From: Motilibacter aurantiacus | GTDB taxonomy: Bacteria; Actinomycetota; Actinomycetes; Motilibacterales; Motilibacteraceae | Assembly: GCF_011250645.1 (NCBI RefSeq) | Contig: NZ_JAANNO010000001.1 | Span: forward strand, 394,658 to 458,657 | Length of the DNA stretch: 64,000 nt | Direction: 5' to 3' | Shown here: positions 16,812 to 25,946 of the stretch, piece after piece | Numbering within the stretch: the first letter of the stretch is position 1 | Layout: each line of letters opens with the position of its first letter | The notes under the pieces: generated by a model | What the model was told of the DNA's origin: nothing | Databases searched by the model: none | Seen by the model: the letters and a program-made list of their open reading frames with translations, nothing else | Made by a program: the position numbers and the translations under genes

Positions 16812-17228
16812 TCAGGCGAGGCCGAGGCTGACCTCGACGTTGCCGCGAGTGGCGTTGGAGTACGGGCACACCTGGTGCGCCTTCTCCAGCAGCTGCTTGC
16901 CCTTCGCCTCGTCGACGCTCGGCAGCTCGGCCTCGATCGCGACCTGCAGTGCGAACCCGCCCTTGCCGTTGTCGCCGATGCCGACGTCGACGGTGATGGC
17001 CGTGTCCTGCAGCGTGATGCCCTCCTGGCGGGCCACGAGCTTCAGCGCACCGTGGAAGCACGCGGCGTAGCCGGCGGCGAAGAGCTGCTCGGGGTTGGTC
17101 GCGCCGCCGGCGCCACCCATCTGCTCCGGTACCGCCAGCTCGAGGTCGAGGACCCCGTCGCTGCTGCGGGCATGGCCGTTGCGGCCGTCGCCGGTCGCGG
17201 TGGCGGAAGCGGTGTAGACAGCCTGCAT
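16812..17228 (-). CDS. ohr: organic hydroperoxide resistance protein, Ohr/OsmC family
   Basis: A 138-residue thiol peroxidase that reduces organic hydroperoxides in the cytosol. Both redox cysteines are present: Cys57 in GYAACFHGAL and Cys121 in HQVCPYSNATRGN. MQAVYTASATATGDGRNG is a typical Ohr N-terminus, and length is normal. GGATGG precedes the ATG. No OhrR-type MarR regulator gene lies alongside, which is unusual for ohr. A short palindrome, CGAATTCG, lies 14 bp upstream of the start and could be an operator. Confidence 0.92.
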   Translation of the reverse strand: MQAVYTASATATGDGRNGHARSSDGVLDLELAVPEQMGGAGGATNPEQLFAAGYAACFHGALKLVARQEGITLQDTAITVDVGIGDNGKGGFALQVAIEAELPSVDEAKGKQLLEKAHQVCPYSNATRGNVEVSLGLA

Positions 17229-17241
17229 GGAACCATCCGTT

Positions 17242-17249
17242 CGAATTCG
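17242..17249. promoter_or_regulatory. small palindrome upstream of ohr, possible operator
   Basis: CGAATTCG is a perfect 8-bp palindrome in AT-richer sequence just upstream of the ohr start. MarR-family OhrR proteins bind short AT-rich palindromes, so it is a possible site, but the match is short and no regulator gene is nearby. Confidence 0.25.
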
Positions 17250-17458
17250 TCCCGTTCTGCACGGGAACTGAGGACGACGCCGGGCCCTACCCGTGGCGCC
17301 ACGACAGCGACTCCCTGTCCCGTAAGCCTAGCCCCCATTCCATCGCGCACAACTGAAGTGCGCACGAGGGCCGCCGGTGGTACGGAACGCGTACGGGTCG
17401 CCGCCGCGCCCGCTTCCCAGCGTCGGGAGGAGCGACGACCTCGACCGAGGAGGGCTCC

Positions 17459-18300
17459 ATGACCAGCACCCTGCGCGCCACCGACGAGGACCGCGCCGTG
17501 AAGTCCAGGCACCCGGGCGCTGTGGGCGCTCGGCGACTACGGCGCCGTGGTGGACGAGGTGATCCGCGCCGCTCAGCCCCGTCCTCGTCGACGCGGCGGG
17601 CGTACGCCCGGGCCAGCGTGTGCTCGACGTGGCCTCCGGCACCGGGAACGTGGCGCTGCCGGCCGCGGCCGCGGGGGCTCAGGTGGCCGCCACCGACCTC
17701 ATTCCGGAGCTGCTCGAGGTCGGCCGCCGGACGGCGAAGCGGTCCGGGCTGCAGCTCGACTGGCAGGAGGCGGACGCCGAGGCGCTCCCGTACGCGGACG
17801 CGAGCTTCGACGTGGTGCTCTCCTGCGCCGGGGTGATGTTCGCCCCGCACCACGGGGCGGCGGCCGGCGAGCTGCTGCGCGTCTGCCGGCCGGGCGGGCG
17901 CATCGGGCTGCTCAGCTGGACACCGGAGGGCTTCATCGGCCAGCTCCTCGCGACCAGGAAGCCGTACGCCCCGCCACCCCCGCCCGGCGCCTCACCGCCA
18001 CCCTCGTGGGGCCGCGAGGAGCACGTGCACGAGCTGCTCGGTGCCGGCGTCGCCGAGGTCAGCGCACGGAGGCAGACACTGCCCGTGACGCCCTTCGCTT
18101 CGCCGGAGGAGCTTCGCGACTTCTTCAAGGCCTGCTACGGCCCGACCATCGCGGTCTACCGGGGCATGGCGGGCGACCCTGCACGGGTGGCCGCCCTCGA
18201 CCGCGAGCTCGCGGACCTCGCGCGCCGCCAGGGCGCGACGGACGGGGCGGGCTTCGCGATGGAGTGGGAGTACCTCCTGCTCATGGCAGAGCGCCGCTGA
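17459..18300 (+). pseudogene. SAM-dependent methyltransferase gene with two +1 frameshifts near the 5' end
   Basis: The reading begins at ATG 17459 (MTSTLRATDEDRAVKSRHP), shifts +1 between about 17514 and 17520 to read ALWALGDYGAVVDEVIR, and shifts +1 again near 17560-17572 to read LSPVLVDAAGVRPGQR. It then runs intact from motif I VLDVASGTGNVALPAAA (17620) to the stop at 18300. Joined, it gives a typical 280-residue class I methyltransferase with DVVLSCAGVMFAPHH and GGRIGLLSWTPEGF. The 842-nt span is two bases over a multiple of three. Either the gene is decaying or the assembly has two single-base errors in G/C runs. The part after 17620 alone would lack the N-terminal helices. The substrate is unknown. 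Confidence 0.78.
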
Positions 18301-18303
18301 CCG

Positions 18304-18355
18304 CCCGGTGCCGCCCGCGTGCCGCGCCGTGCCGGCGCTCGCGGACGGCACCGGG
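18304..18355. terminator. hairpin between convergent genes
   Basis: CCCGGTGCCG (18304-18313) pairs with CGGCACCGGG (18346-18355), and inner CCGCG/CGCGG pairing extends the stem. It lies between the convergent methyltransferase gene and fasciclin gene. Confidence 0.5.
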
Positions 18356-18361
18356 ACGGGG

Positions 18362-18979
18362 TCACAGCGGCAGCAGCACCCGTTCGATCCCGTGCGCGAC
18401 CTGCAGGTTGCCCGCGTTGAGGTCGGGGTTCGTGACCTTCGCGTCCTTGGTCAGGCCGGAGACGTCGACGAGGCGGATCGACTGCCGCACGTCGACCGTG
18501 AGCGGCAGGCCCCGGGCCGTGGGGAGCGCGACCCCGTCCGCGGCGCTCGCGGCGGTCGAGTCGATCGTGACACCGGCCACGACGTGGTAGAGCAGCACGG
18601 TCTCGACGGTGTCGATGCCGAGCGAGGCGACGGCGGCCAGGTTGGCCTCCTCCGCCTTGACGGCCGACCCGGTGAGCGTGATGACGAGCTTGCGGAAGGC
18701 CCGGTCGTCGGGGAGGAACGCCGTGACGGGCCTGGTCCCGTCGGCGAGGACCGCGACCGGCGAGGACGGCTTCGCCGCGAGGACGGCGAGCACCGCGCCG
18801 GTGACGATGTCGTAGTCGTCCCCGTCACGGTCGTAGGTGGGGCCACCGTCGGACAGCAGGACCGAGGCGAGGGAGGCGGTGCCCGGGTCCGCCGCGGAGG
18901 CGGCGGGGGCGGTGGCGACGGCGGCGCTGCCGAGAAGTCCTGCAGCAGCGGCCGAGGCGAGGGCTCGACGAACGTGCAT
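18362..18979 (-). CDS. secreted fasciclin (FAS1) domain protein
   Basis: A 205-residue exported protein with a signal peptide (residues 1-29, AAAAGLLGSAAVATAPAASA) and one FAS1 domain (about 40-205). The domain motifs are visible: TAFLPDDRAFRKLV (H1-like), TVETVLLYHVVAG (the conserved YH motif) and GNLQVAHGIERVLLPL (H2-like). FAS1 proteins act in cell-surface adhesion, as in mycobacterial MPT70/MPT83. GGAAGGGA precedes the ATG. It lies downstream of the uracil-DNA glycosylase gene on the same strand with a 102-bp gap, so it probably has its own promoter. Confidence 0.88.
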   Translation of the reverse strand: MHVRRALASAAAAGLLGSAAVATAPAASAADPGTASLASVLLSDGGPTYDRDGDDYDIVTGAVLAVLAAKPSSPVAVLADGTRPVTAFLPDDRAFRKLVITLTGSAVKAEEANLAAVASLGIDTVETVLLYHVVAGVTIDSTAASAADGVALPTARGLPLTVDVRQSIRLVDVSGLTKDAKVTNPDLNAGNLQVAHGIERVLLPL

Positions 18980-19081
18980 GAGACGCGTCCCTTCCGGGCG
19001 AATCGATGCGGACGTTGTTCAGCTAGGGCCGCCCGGGGTCCGCCGCCACTCGAACGGGGGACGCGCGGCGCGGGTACGCCC

Positions 19082-19693
19082 TCAGCGCCCGGCGCGCAGC
19101 TCGGCCGCCAGCGCCGCGGCCCGCGCGAGGTCCTCGCGCAGCGCCGCCATCGGCTGCCCCTTCGGCCCGAAGCGGATGGCGGCGGAGGGGTGGTAGGTGC
19201 ACAGCACCCGACGTCCGGCGTAGTAGACATCGGAGAAGCGCACTTCACCAATGCGTACGCCCGGCTTCAGCACCCACTCGGCCGCCGTCCCGCCGAGCGT
19301 GACGACGAGGACCGGGTCGGCGAGCTCGATCTGCCGGTGCAGCCAGGGACGGCAGCGGGCCACCTCGGGCCTCGTCGGCTTGCGGTTCTTCGGCGGCCGG
19401 CACTTGAGGACGTTGGCGACGGCCACCCGCTCGCGGGGCAGCCCCGCCTCGGCGAGCAGCCCGTCGAGCAGCTGCCCGGCCTTGCCGACGAACGGCATGC
19501 CCGACTCGTCCTCCTGCGCACCGGGCGCCTCGCCCACGAGGAGCACGTCGGCGCCGGCGGGGCGCACGCCCGGGACGACGTTCGTGCGCGTGGCCACGAG
19601 CTCCGGGCAGGCGACGCAGCCGCGGGCGGCCGAGGCCAGCGCGTCCCAGCCCGGCTGCGCCGGCGCCGCCTCGGACGGGTCGAGGACCGTCAC
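19082..19693 (-). CDS. uracil-DNA glycosylase, family 4 Fe-S type
   Basis: A 203-residue base-excision repair enzyme that removes uracil from DNA. Four cysteines that would bind the Fe-S cluster are visible (Cys26 and Cys29 in CVACPEL, Cys98 in KCRPP, Cys114 in VARCRPW). The active-site motif GEAPGAQED and the C-terminal motif YHPSAAIR are typical of family 4. The loop after Cys98 lacks the KRRIH insert of UdgX, so a plain glycosylase is expected. The GTG start overlaps the upstream hydrolase stop by GTGA. It is the last gene of the alr operon. Confidence 0.88.
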   Translation of the reverse strand: MTVLDPSEAAPAQPGWDALASAARGCVACPELVATRTNVVPGVRPAGADVLLVGEAPGAQEDESGMPFVGKAGQLLDGLLAEAGLPRERVAVANVLKCRPPKNRKPTRPEVARCRPWLHRQIELADPVLVVTLGGTAAEWVLKPGVRIGEVRFSDVYYAGRRVLCTYHPSAAIRFGPKGQPMAALREDLARAAALAAELRAGR

Positions 19694-20757
19694 CGGGCAC
19701 CTCCGGGCACGGCGCGGTCGAGCAGCCGGAGCAGGGCCTCGTCGACCGGGGCAGGTCGCTCGAGCAGCACCATGTGCCCGGCGTCGGGGACCGTGACGAG
19801 CTCGGCCAGGGGAAGGCGCTCCGCGATCGCGCGGCTGTGCTCGACCGGCGTCAGCAGGTCGCGCTCGCCGACGAGCACGAGGGAGGGCAGCCCGGCCAGC
19901 ACGGCCAGCGCCTCCAGCTTGTCGTGGGCGGCGAACGCGGGGAACACCTCCGCCAGCGTCTGCACCGGGGTGGCCGCCACCATGTCCACCACGAGCGCCA
20001 CCAGCTCCGGCGACACCTGCCCGCCGAACGCGTAGTGCCGGGTGAGGGCGTACGACAGCTCGTTGCCGGCCCGCCGGCCGCGCTCCACCAGCTCGGCCTG
20101 CCGCGTCGCGGTGCGCAGCACGCCCGGGGCGAGCCGATGGACCAGCCGCCCCGCGGCCGCGGGCAGCCCGAGCGTCACCTCGGCCAGCTGCCCCGGGGAG
20201 GTGGACAGCAGGGCCACCGCCACCACCCGCGGGCCGAACAGCTCGGGGTGCCGGTCGGCCAGGGCCATCACCGTCATCCCGCCCATCGAGTGCCCGACCA
20301 GGACGACGGGGCCGTCGGGCGCGGTCTCGGCGAGCACGCGGGCGAGGTCGGCGCCCAGCTGGTCGATGACCGACCGGAAGCGCGGGGACCGCGCGTCCGG
20401 CGTGCCGCCCGACCGTCCGTGCCCGCGCTGGTCGAAGAGGACCAGCCGGGCGTGCGGCCGGAGCGCCCGGCGCTGGTGGTGGAAGGCCCGCAGGTCGTTG
20501 CCGAAGCCGTGCACGAGCACCACGGTCGTCCGCGCCGGCCCCGCCGGCTCGTCGACCTCGACGTGCAGGGGCACCCCGTCGTCGGTCACCACGACCCGGG
20601 CCCTGCCCGTGCCTGCCTCGGCGCCCGTCGCCCCGGTGACGGCCGCCCGGCGGGTGAGCCGCAGCCCGGCGACGACACCGACGGCCGTCCCCGCCGCCGC
20701 CAGCCCGAGCCCGGCGCCGAGGGCGGTGGCCCGGCCGCCGAGCACGCCGATCCTCAC
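19690..20757 (-). CDS. alpha/beta hydrolase with N-terminal membrane anchor
   Basis: A 355-residue alpha/beta-hydrolase. One N-terminal hydrophobic segment (TALGAGLGLAAAGTAVGVVAG) suggests a membrane anchor or uncleaved signal. The catalytic triad context is visible: oxyanion region VVLVHGFGND, nucleophile GHSMGGM, acid GERDLLTPV and histidine DAGHMVLLERP. In actinobacteria a hydrolase commonly follows alr in the alr-hydrolase-tsaE operon, and this one fits that position. Start and stop overlap alr and the uracil-DNA glycosylase gene by GTGA, so the three are co-translated. The substrate is unknown. Confidence 0.88.
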   Translation of the reverse strand: MRIGVLGGRATALGAGLGLAAAGTAVGVVAGLRLTRRAAVTGATGAEAGTGRARVVVTDDGVPLHVEVDEPAGPARTTVVLVHGFGNDLRAFHHQRRALRPHARLVLFDQRGHGRSGGTPDARSPRFRSVIDQLGADLARVLAETAPDGPVVLVGHSMGGMTVMALADRHPELFGPRVVAVALLSTSPGQLAEVTLGLPAAAGRLVHRLAPGVLRTATRQAELVERGRRAGNELSYALTRHYAFGGQVSPELVALVVDMVAATPVQTLAEVFPAFAAHDKLEALAVLAGLPSLVLVGERDLLTPVEHSRAIAERLPLAELVTVPDAGHMVLLERPAPVDEALLRLLDRAVPGGAR

Positions 20758-21896
20758 CCGCCGGTCCAGACGCGGTGCACCCGCGGGCCGAGCCGGGTCA
20801 CGATCTCGTAGGAGATGGTGCCCGCCGCCTGCGCCCAGTCCTCGGCGGTCGGCTCGCCGTGCTCGCCGGTGCCGAAGAGGACCACCTCGTCCCCGGCGGC
20901 GGCGACGTCATCGCCGAGGTCGAGCACGAACTGGTCCATGCAGACGCGGCCGGCGACCGTGCGCCGCCGTCCCGCGGCGAGCACCGGCCCGCGCTCGCCG
21001 GCGTGGCGCGGGATGCCGTCGGCGTACCCGAGCGGGACGAGACCGACCGTCGTCTCGCGGTCGGTGACGTAGGCGTGCCCGTAGGACACCCCGCTGCCGG
21101 CAGGGACCCGCTTGACCAGCGCGAGCTTCGCGGTGAGCGTCATCGCCGGGCGCAGGCCGTACGCCTCGGGGCCGCCGAGCTGCGGCACCGGCGAGAGCCC
21201 GTAGACCGCGATCCCGGGCCGGACCAGGTCGAACCGGCTGTCCGGCCGGGTCAGCGTCGCCGCACTGTTGGCCGCGTGGCGCACCTCGATGCGCGCGCCG
21301 GCGCGCTCCGCCCGCTCCACGGCGTACGCGAAGGCGTCGAGCTGCTTGTCGACCGTCGGGTGGTCCGGGACGTCGGCCCACGCCAGGTGCGTCCACACCC
21401 CCACGACCCGGACCGCGCCCTCGGCCTGCGCGCGCAGCGCGGCGTCGAGCAGCTCCGGCCAGCCCTCCGCGGTGGCACCGCCGCGCGACAGCCCGGTGTC
21501 GGCCTTGAGGTGCAGGCGGGCGGGGCGGCCCGCCACGGCGGCTGCGGCCACGGCGTCGGCCACACCCCATGGCGCCGACACCGAGAGGTCGACGTCCGCG
21601 GCCACCGCCTCGGCCAGCCGAGGCTCGGCCGGGCTGAGCAGCCAGGCGAGCAGCCGCCCCTCGACGCCACCGGCCCGCAGCGCGAGCGCCTCCTCCAGCA
21701 GCGCCACCCCGAGCCAGCTCGCCCCGGCGGCGCGTGCGGCCCGGGCGCACGGGAGGAGCCCGTGGCCGTACGCGTCGGCCTTCACGACCGCGAGCACCTC
21801 GGCCTGCCCCGCGTGCGCACGCAGGGACTCGACGTTGGAGCGGACGGCAGCGAGATCGATGCGCGCCGTCCGCGAGGGCCCGAGGTCTTCCGTCAC
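20754..21896 (-). CDS. alr: alanine racemase
   Basis: A 380-residue PLP enzyme that converts L-alanine to D-alanine for peptidoglycan. Lys39 in AVVKADAYGHG binds PLP, and GVSYGHAYVTD contains the catalytic tyrosine. VCMDQFVLDLG and the C-terminal YEIVTRLGPRVHR are typical. I chose GTG 21896 because AGGA lies 9 nt upstream; a TTG at 21905 is the alternative. It is the first gene of a tightly overlapping operon with an alpha/beta hydrolase and a uracil-DNA glycosylase. The usual upstream neighbour nnr is 18 kb away. Confidence 0.94.
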   Translation of the reverse strand: MTEDLGPSRTARIDLAAVRSNVESLRAHAGQAEVLAVVKADAYGHGLLPCARAARAAGASWLGVALLEEALALRAGGVEGRLLAWLLSPAEPRLAEAVAADVDLSVSAPWGVADAVAAAAVAGRPARLHLKADTGLSRGGATAEGWPELLDAALRAQAEGAVRVVGVWTHLAWADVPDHPTVDKQLDAFAYAVERAERAGARIEVRHAANSAATLTRPDSRFDLVRPGIAVYGLSPVPQLGGPEAYGLRPAMTLTAKLALVKRVPAGSGVSYGHAYVTDRETTVGLVPLGYADGIPRHAGERGPVLAAGRRRTVAGRVCMDQFVLDLGDDVAAAGDEVVLFGTGEHGEPTAEDWAQAAGTISYEIVTRLGPRVHRVWTGG

Positions 21897-21948
21897 ACCG
21901 ACCAATCCTGCCAGCCGTGCGGGGCCGGCCCCGGGCCGCGCCGCGTGC

Positions 21949-23046
21949 TCAGTCCAGCGTCTCCAGCCAGGAGCGGACCGCGGTCTCGAACTGCCCGTGC
22001 GTGCGCTCGAGCGTGAAGTTGTGCCCGGTCTCCGGGACCTCGACCTGGGTCACCCCGGCGCTTCCCGTGAACAGCGCGGCCTGCGCCTGCCCGGCCGGCG
22101 GCGGGAAGATCGCGTCCTTGCCGCCGCTGACGACCAGGACGGGGGCGGTCACCTGCGACAGGTACGTCAGGTCCGCCGTCTGCCCGGTCTTGTACGAGAG
22201 CAGGTCCCCGCACTCGTCCCGGTTGATCTGCCGAAGCGCGCTTCGCAAAACCCGGTTGTTGGTGTTCGCGAAGAGGTTGGCCGCCGCGTCCTCGGGCTTG
22301 CCGAAGGTCGAGTAGTTGCGGGCGCCCTTCTCACTGCGCTTGCCGCCCAGCCCGCAGGTGCGGGCGGCGTACCGCTGGGCGGTGGCTGCCGTCGCGGAGG
22401 CGACCGTGTCCGAGTAGCCGATGACCGCGAGCCCGTCGACGTTCTTGAACGAGTAGGCCGCGATCTGCGCGATCTGGGCGCCGTAGGAGTGGCCGGCCAG
22501 CACGACCTTGGCGAAGCGCAGCGGCGCACGCTTCTCCAGCGTGTAGCCGCCGGAGCGGAGCGCGCTGACCATCTGGTCGGCCATGTCGGCCTGCGAGCCG
22601 GTGCACACCGCCGTGCCCACGGGGTGGTCGCTGTCGCCGTACCCGAGCCGGTCGATCACGACCGACACCTGGCCCGCCGCCGCCTGGTTCGTCGCGTAGT
22701 CGTAGCCCGCGACGTTCTTGTAGTTCCAGAGGAACTTGCCGAAGCCGAGGCCGTGCAGGTAGAGCGTGGCGAGCCCCTCGACCCTGCCGCCCGGCCGGTC
22801 GAGCGCCGCGGCGGGCCCGACCAGGCTGCCCGTGACGTGGTACGTCGCGCCGTCCGGCGCGCACGGCACCAGCGACCGGTTGACGTTGCGGACGGTGAAG
22901 GTGATCGGCACCTCCACCACGGTCGCGCCGCGGGCCGCCGGAGCGGCCGCCGCCTGCGCGTCTGCTGGTGCCGCGGATGCCGCCGGGACGGAGGCGGCGG
23001 CCAGGCCGAGGGTCGCGACCAGGCCGAGGAGGAGAGATCGTCGCAT
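21949..23046 (-). CDS. secreted alpha/beta hydrolase
   Basis: A 365-residue exported hydrolase. The signal peptide spans residues 1-26 (RSLLLGLVATLGLAAASVPAASA). The fold motifs are clear: LYLHGLGFGKFLWNY (oxyanion loop), nucleophile AGHSYGAQIAQ, acid SGGKDAIFPPP and histidine ETGHNFTLERTHG. Esterase or lipase activity on an external substrate is likely. ATG 23046 puts the signal peptide at the start. It lies 52 bp upstream of alr on the same strand but has its own divergent promoter region shared with ppk2. Confidence 0.82.
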   Translation of the reverse strand: MRRSLLLGLVATLGLAAASVPAASAAPADAQAAAAPAARGATVVEVPITFTVRNVNRSLVPCAPDGATYHVTGSLVGPAAALDRPGGRVEGLATLYLHGLGFGKFLWNYKNVAGYDYATNQAAAGQVSVVIDRLGYGDSDHPVGTAVCTGSQADMADQMVSALRSGGYTLEKRAPLRFAKVVLAGHSYGAQIAQIAAYSFKNVDGLAVIGYSDTVASATAATAQRYAARTCGLGGKRSEKGARNYSTFGKPEDAAANLFANTNNRVLRSALRQINRDECGDLLSYKTGQTADLTYLSQVTAPVLVVSGGKDAIFPPPAGQAQAALFTGSAGVTQVEVPETGHNFTLERTHGQFETAVRSWLETLD

Positions 23047-23220
23047 GCGCGTGCGGTACCCGCCGGAGCTGCTGCTGACGCTTCCCCTCGCGAGGGGGAC
23101 GTGGGCGGTCACGACGGGCAGATGTTCACCTCGCTGTGCGGTTGTCCGGCCGTGGGCGGGTACGGACTGCGGGAGCTGAGCGCACGAGCCTGCTCACATC
23201 TTCAGCGGAAGGAGCCGGCC

Positions 23221-24261
23221 ATGGGCGAGGCCGAGACCGACGAGCTTGACCTGCCGGAGGGGACCGCGGCGAGCGCGGAGGCCGCCGGCTCGCCCGTCGA
23301 CCACCTGCCGGCCGCGGCGGAGGTCGTGCCGCCGGAGATCCGTCGCACGGTCGAGCCGACCCCGCTCGCGGAGGAGCTGTCGCACCTGCGGGTGGACGTC
23401 GACGAGGAGGGCGAGCCGATCCTGCTGCGCTCCGACGGCAGCGTGATCGACACCTGGCGGGAGGGCTACCCGTACACCGAGCGCATGACCCGGCACGAGT
23501 ACGACCGGACCAAGCGCCTGCTGCAGATCGAGCTGCTGAAGCTGCAGAACTGGGTCAAGGCGTCGGGAGAGCGGCTCGTCATCCTCTTCGAGGGGCGGGA
23601 CGCGGCCGGCAAGGGCGGGACGATCAAGCGCTTCACCGAGCACCTCAACCCGCGCGGGGCGCAGGTGGTCGCGCTGGAGAAGCCCTCGGAGCGCGAGCGC
23701 ACGCAGTGGTACTTCCAGCGCTACATCGCGCACCTGCCCGCCGCCGGCGAGATCGTGCTCTTCGACCGGTCCTGGTACAACCGCGCCGGTGTGGAGCGGG
23801 TCATGGGCTTCACGACGCCGTCGGAGTACCTCGAGTTCATGCGTCAGGCGCCCGACCTCGAGCGCATGCTGGTCCGCTCCGGCATCCACCTGGTGAAGCT
23901 GTGGTTCTCGGTCTCCCAGGCCGAGCAGCGCACCCGCTTCCTCATCCGGCAGATCGACCCTGTCCGCCAGTGGAAGCTCTCGCCGATGGACCTGGCCTCG
24001 CTGGACCGGTGGGACGACTACACCGAGGCCAAGGAGGCGATGTTCTTCTACACCGACACCGCCGATGCCCCCTGGACGGTGCTGAAGTCGAACGACAAGA
24101 AGCGCGCTCGGCTCGAGGCCATGCGCCACGTGCTCAGCCTCTTCGACTACGACGGCAAGGACGTCGAGGTCGTCGGCACGCCGGACCCGCTGATCGTGGG
24201 GCGCGGGTCGAAGGTCTTCGAGCAGGGCGAGAACGGGGACGTGCTCTTCCCCCGGCTCTGA
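23221..24261 (+). CDS. ppk2: polyphosphate kinase 2, class I-like
   Basis: A 346-residue cytosolic kinase that uses polyphosphate to phosphorylate nucleoside diphosphates. The Walker A motif FEGRDAAGKGGTIKRF (Lys131), the family motif LFDRSWYNRAGVERVMGF and KSNDKKRARLEAMRHVL are all present. A single PPK2 domain with ERVMGF suits class I (ADP/GDP). A 90-residue acidic N-terminal extension precedes the domain. GGAAGGAG lies 7 nt before ATG 23221. A strong hairpin follows the stop. Its 174-bp divergent promoter region contains one GTTCACC, the core of PhoP boxes, but no second unit at the required spacing. Confidence 0.93.
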   Translation: MGEAETDELDLPEGTAASAEAAGSPVDHLPAAAEVVPPEIRRTVEPTPLAEELSHLRVDVDEEGEPILLRSDGSVIDTWREGYPYTERMTRHEYDRTKRLLQIELLKLQNWVKASGERLVILFEGRDAAGKGGTIKRFTEHLNPRGAQVVALEKPSERERTQWYFQRYIAHLPAAGEIVLFDRSWYNRAGVERVMGFTTPSEYLEFMRQAPDLERMLVRSGIHLVKLWFSVSQAEQRTRFLIRQIDPVRQWKLSPMDLASLDRWDDYTEAKEAMFFYTDTADAPWTVLKSNDKKRARLEAMRHVLSLFDYDGKDVEVVGTPDPLIVGRGSKVFEQGENGDVLFPRL

Positions 24262-24278
24262 CCCCGGCCCAGGTGCCG

Positions 24279-24317
24279 AGGGCACCTTCTCGCAGCGCGA
24301 TCGCGAGAAGGTGCCCT
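24279..24317. terminator. strong bidirectional hairpin
   Basis: AGGGCACCTTCTCGC (24279-24293) pairs perfectly with GCGAGAAGGTGCCCT (24303-24317), a 15-bp stem with a 9-nt loop. It lies between convergent ppk2 and the GH43-like gene and can stop transcription from both sides. Confidence 0.75.
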
Positions 24318-24342
24318 TCTGCCACGACGGGGCCGCGGCGGG

Positions 24343-25884
24343 TCAGCCGGCCCGCGAGACCAGGACCACGTCGGCCACCCGGCACGGCCCGAGCGCGGTG
24401 ACCCGGACCTGCTGGGCGCCGGTCGGGGAGCCGAGCCCCACCAGCTCGTACGCGTCACCGGCCTCGACGACGACGGCCTCGTCCCCCAGCTCGACCCGGG
24501 CCCGGCCGGACACCGCCAGCGTGCACTCCACCGGCAGGCTCCCACCCCACTCGCGCACCAGCTGCTCCCCCGGCTCCAGGGCCTGCTCGGCGTCGACGTC
24601 GAGCCGCGAGGTGAGGGCCGAGTGCAGCACCGTGCCGCACTGCAGCTCCGGGCGGGCCGGTCCCTCGCGCCGGGCCACGATCGCGCCGTTGCGGCGCACG
24701 GTCAGGGCGGCCCCGTCGTACACGGCCTCCACCAGGCAGGCCGCGTCCCCGTCGAGGGCCACCCCCACGCCGTCGACGAGGGTGACGGCCCCCTGCATCC
24801 ACGCGCGCAGGTGGAACGGGCCCACGGCCGCGTCGTACGCCGGGCGCGGCGGCAGCGGCTGCGGCCGCCCGGAAGGGCTGGTCGGGCGGGTGGCACCCCG
24901 GCCGAGCTGAGGCCCGTCGCCCACCCAGTAGAGCGGGTCGACGTGGACCTTGCGGCCGTACGCGTCGCCCACGTAGCCGTGGTAGACCGCGTACGGGGTG
25001 ATGCCGTCGGGGGCCACGGTCACGCAGTGGTGCCCGGGGCCGGTCACGTCCGTCCCGCTGGTGAAGATCGGGTGCCGCGACGCCTTCTCCCAGGGGCCGG
25101 CGACGGAGTCGGCGACCGTGACGCCCAGGCTGTAGCCGTCGCCGCCGAAGAAGCCCCCCGAGTACATCTGGTAGTAGCGGCCGCGGCGCTTGAGCGTGAA
25201 GGGCGCCTCGTTCCAGTACTGGCCACCCTCCGGGTGGGCCTCCCACGGCTCGCTCGGGTACGCCACCGGGACCGGCTCGCCGGCGAGCGTGCCGTCGGGC
25301 AGGACACGGTCGACCACGTTGCCGCAGCCGAGCGTCCCGTCGGCGTGCCGGGTCTCCTCGTTGCGCACGTTGTAGAACAGCCACTCGCTGCCGTCGTCAT
25401 CGACGAACGGGTGCGCGTCGATCGACCACTCGCCGACGAGCGGCTCGTCGTCCCACACGAACGGCCCGAGCGGCGAGCGTGCCCGGGCGGTGCCCTGCCG
25501 GCGCTGCTCGTCGTCGCCACCGTCGGCACCGGCGGCCTTGCCGGCGGTGCGGCCAGGCCCGCCGCGGCGGGTGGCCGCGACGTACATGACGAACTCGCCG
25601 CCCCGGTAGACGACCTCGGGCGCCCAGAGCTCGACCTCGGCCCAGTGCCCGGACGGCGCGCCGGTGAGAGCGGTGCCGGCCGGCTCCCAGGTGACGAGGT
25701 CGCTCGAGCGCCAGACGTCGATCCGGGTCGGGCCCGAGTAGTAGAGGAAGTACTCCCCGAGGAACTCCAGGACGAACGGGTCGCCGTGGTCCACCTGCGG
25801 GCCGGCGTCGAGCACGGGGTTGGCGAAGGCCCCCGCGACGACGGGAGTACGTGCCGGGGAGACGGCGCTGGATCTCACCCGCAC
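24343..25884 (-). CDS. glycoside hydrolase family 43-like protein
   Basis: A 513-residue five-bladed propeller glycosidase. Catalytic-type residues sit in expected contexts: Asp in VDHGDPFVLEF (blade 1), Asp in WSIDAHPFVDDDG and Glu in YWNEAPFTLKRRG. The first 330 residues form the propeller, and the last 170 are a beta-rich accessory domain. No signal peptide is seen, so it probably works in the cytosol on imported arabinosides, xylosides or similar. An acidic insertion with GADGGDDEQRRQG near residue 120 is unusual. GTG 25884 is the likely start, and GTG 25878 is equally possible. No transporter gene is nearby. Confidence 0.78.
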   Translation of the reverse strand: MRVRSSAVSPARTPVVAGAFANPVLDAGPQVDHGDPFVLEFLGEYFLYYSGPTRIDVWRSSDLVTWEPAGTALTGAPSGHWAEVELWAPEVVYRGGEFVMYVAATRRGGPGRTAGKAAGADGGDDEQRRQGTARARSPLGPFVWDDEPLVGEWSIDAHPFVDDDGSEWLFYNVRNEETRHADGTLGCGNVVDRVLPDGTLAGEPVPVAYPSEPWEAHPEGGQYWNEAPFTLKRRGRYYQMYSGGFFGGDGYSLGVTVADSVAGPWEKASRHPIFTSGTDVTGPGHHCVTVAPDGITPYAVYHGYVGDAYGRKVHVDPLYWVGDGPQLGRGATRPTSPSGRPQPLPPRPAYDAAVGPFHLRAWMQGAVTLVDGVGVALDGDAACLVEAVYDGAALTVRRNGAIVARREGPARPELQCGTVLHSALTSRLDVDAEQALEPGEQLVREWGGSLPVECTLAVSGRARVELGDEAVVVEAGDAYELVGLGSPTGAQQVRVTALGPCRVADVVLVSRAG

Positions 25885-25946
25885 CTGGTCGGCTCGCCGT
25901 CGCCACGGCTTGAGCGCCGCCGGGCAGCAGGTTGCGCCGAATGCGA

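Noticed and set aside
23107-23134. PhoP (PHO) box upstream of ppk2
   Set aside because: One good GTTCACC unit exists, but a second at 11- or 22-bp spacing is missing.
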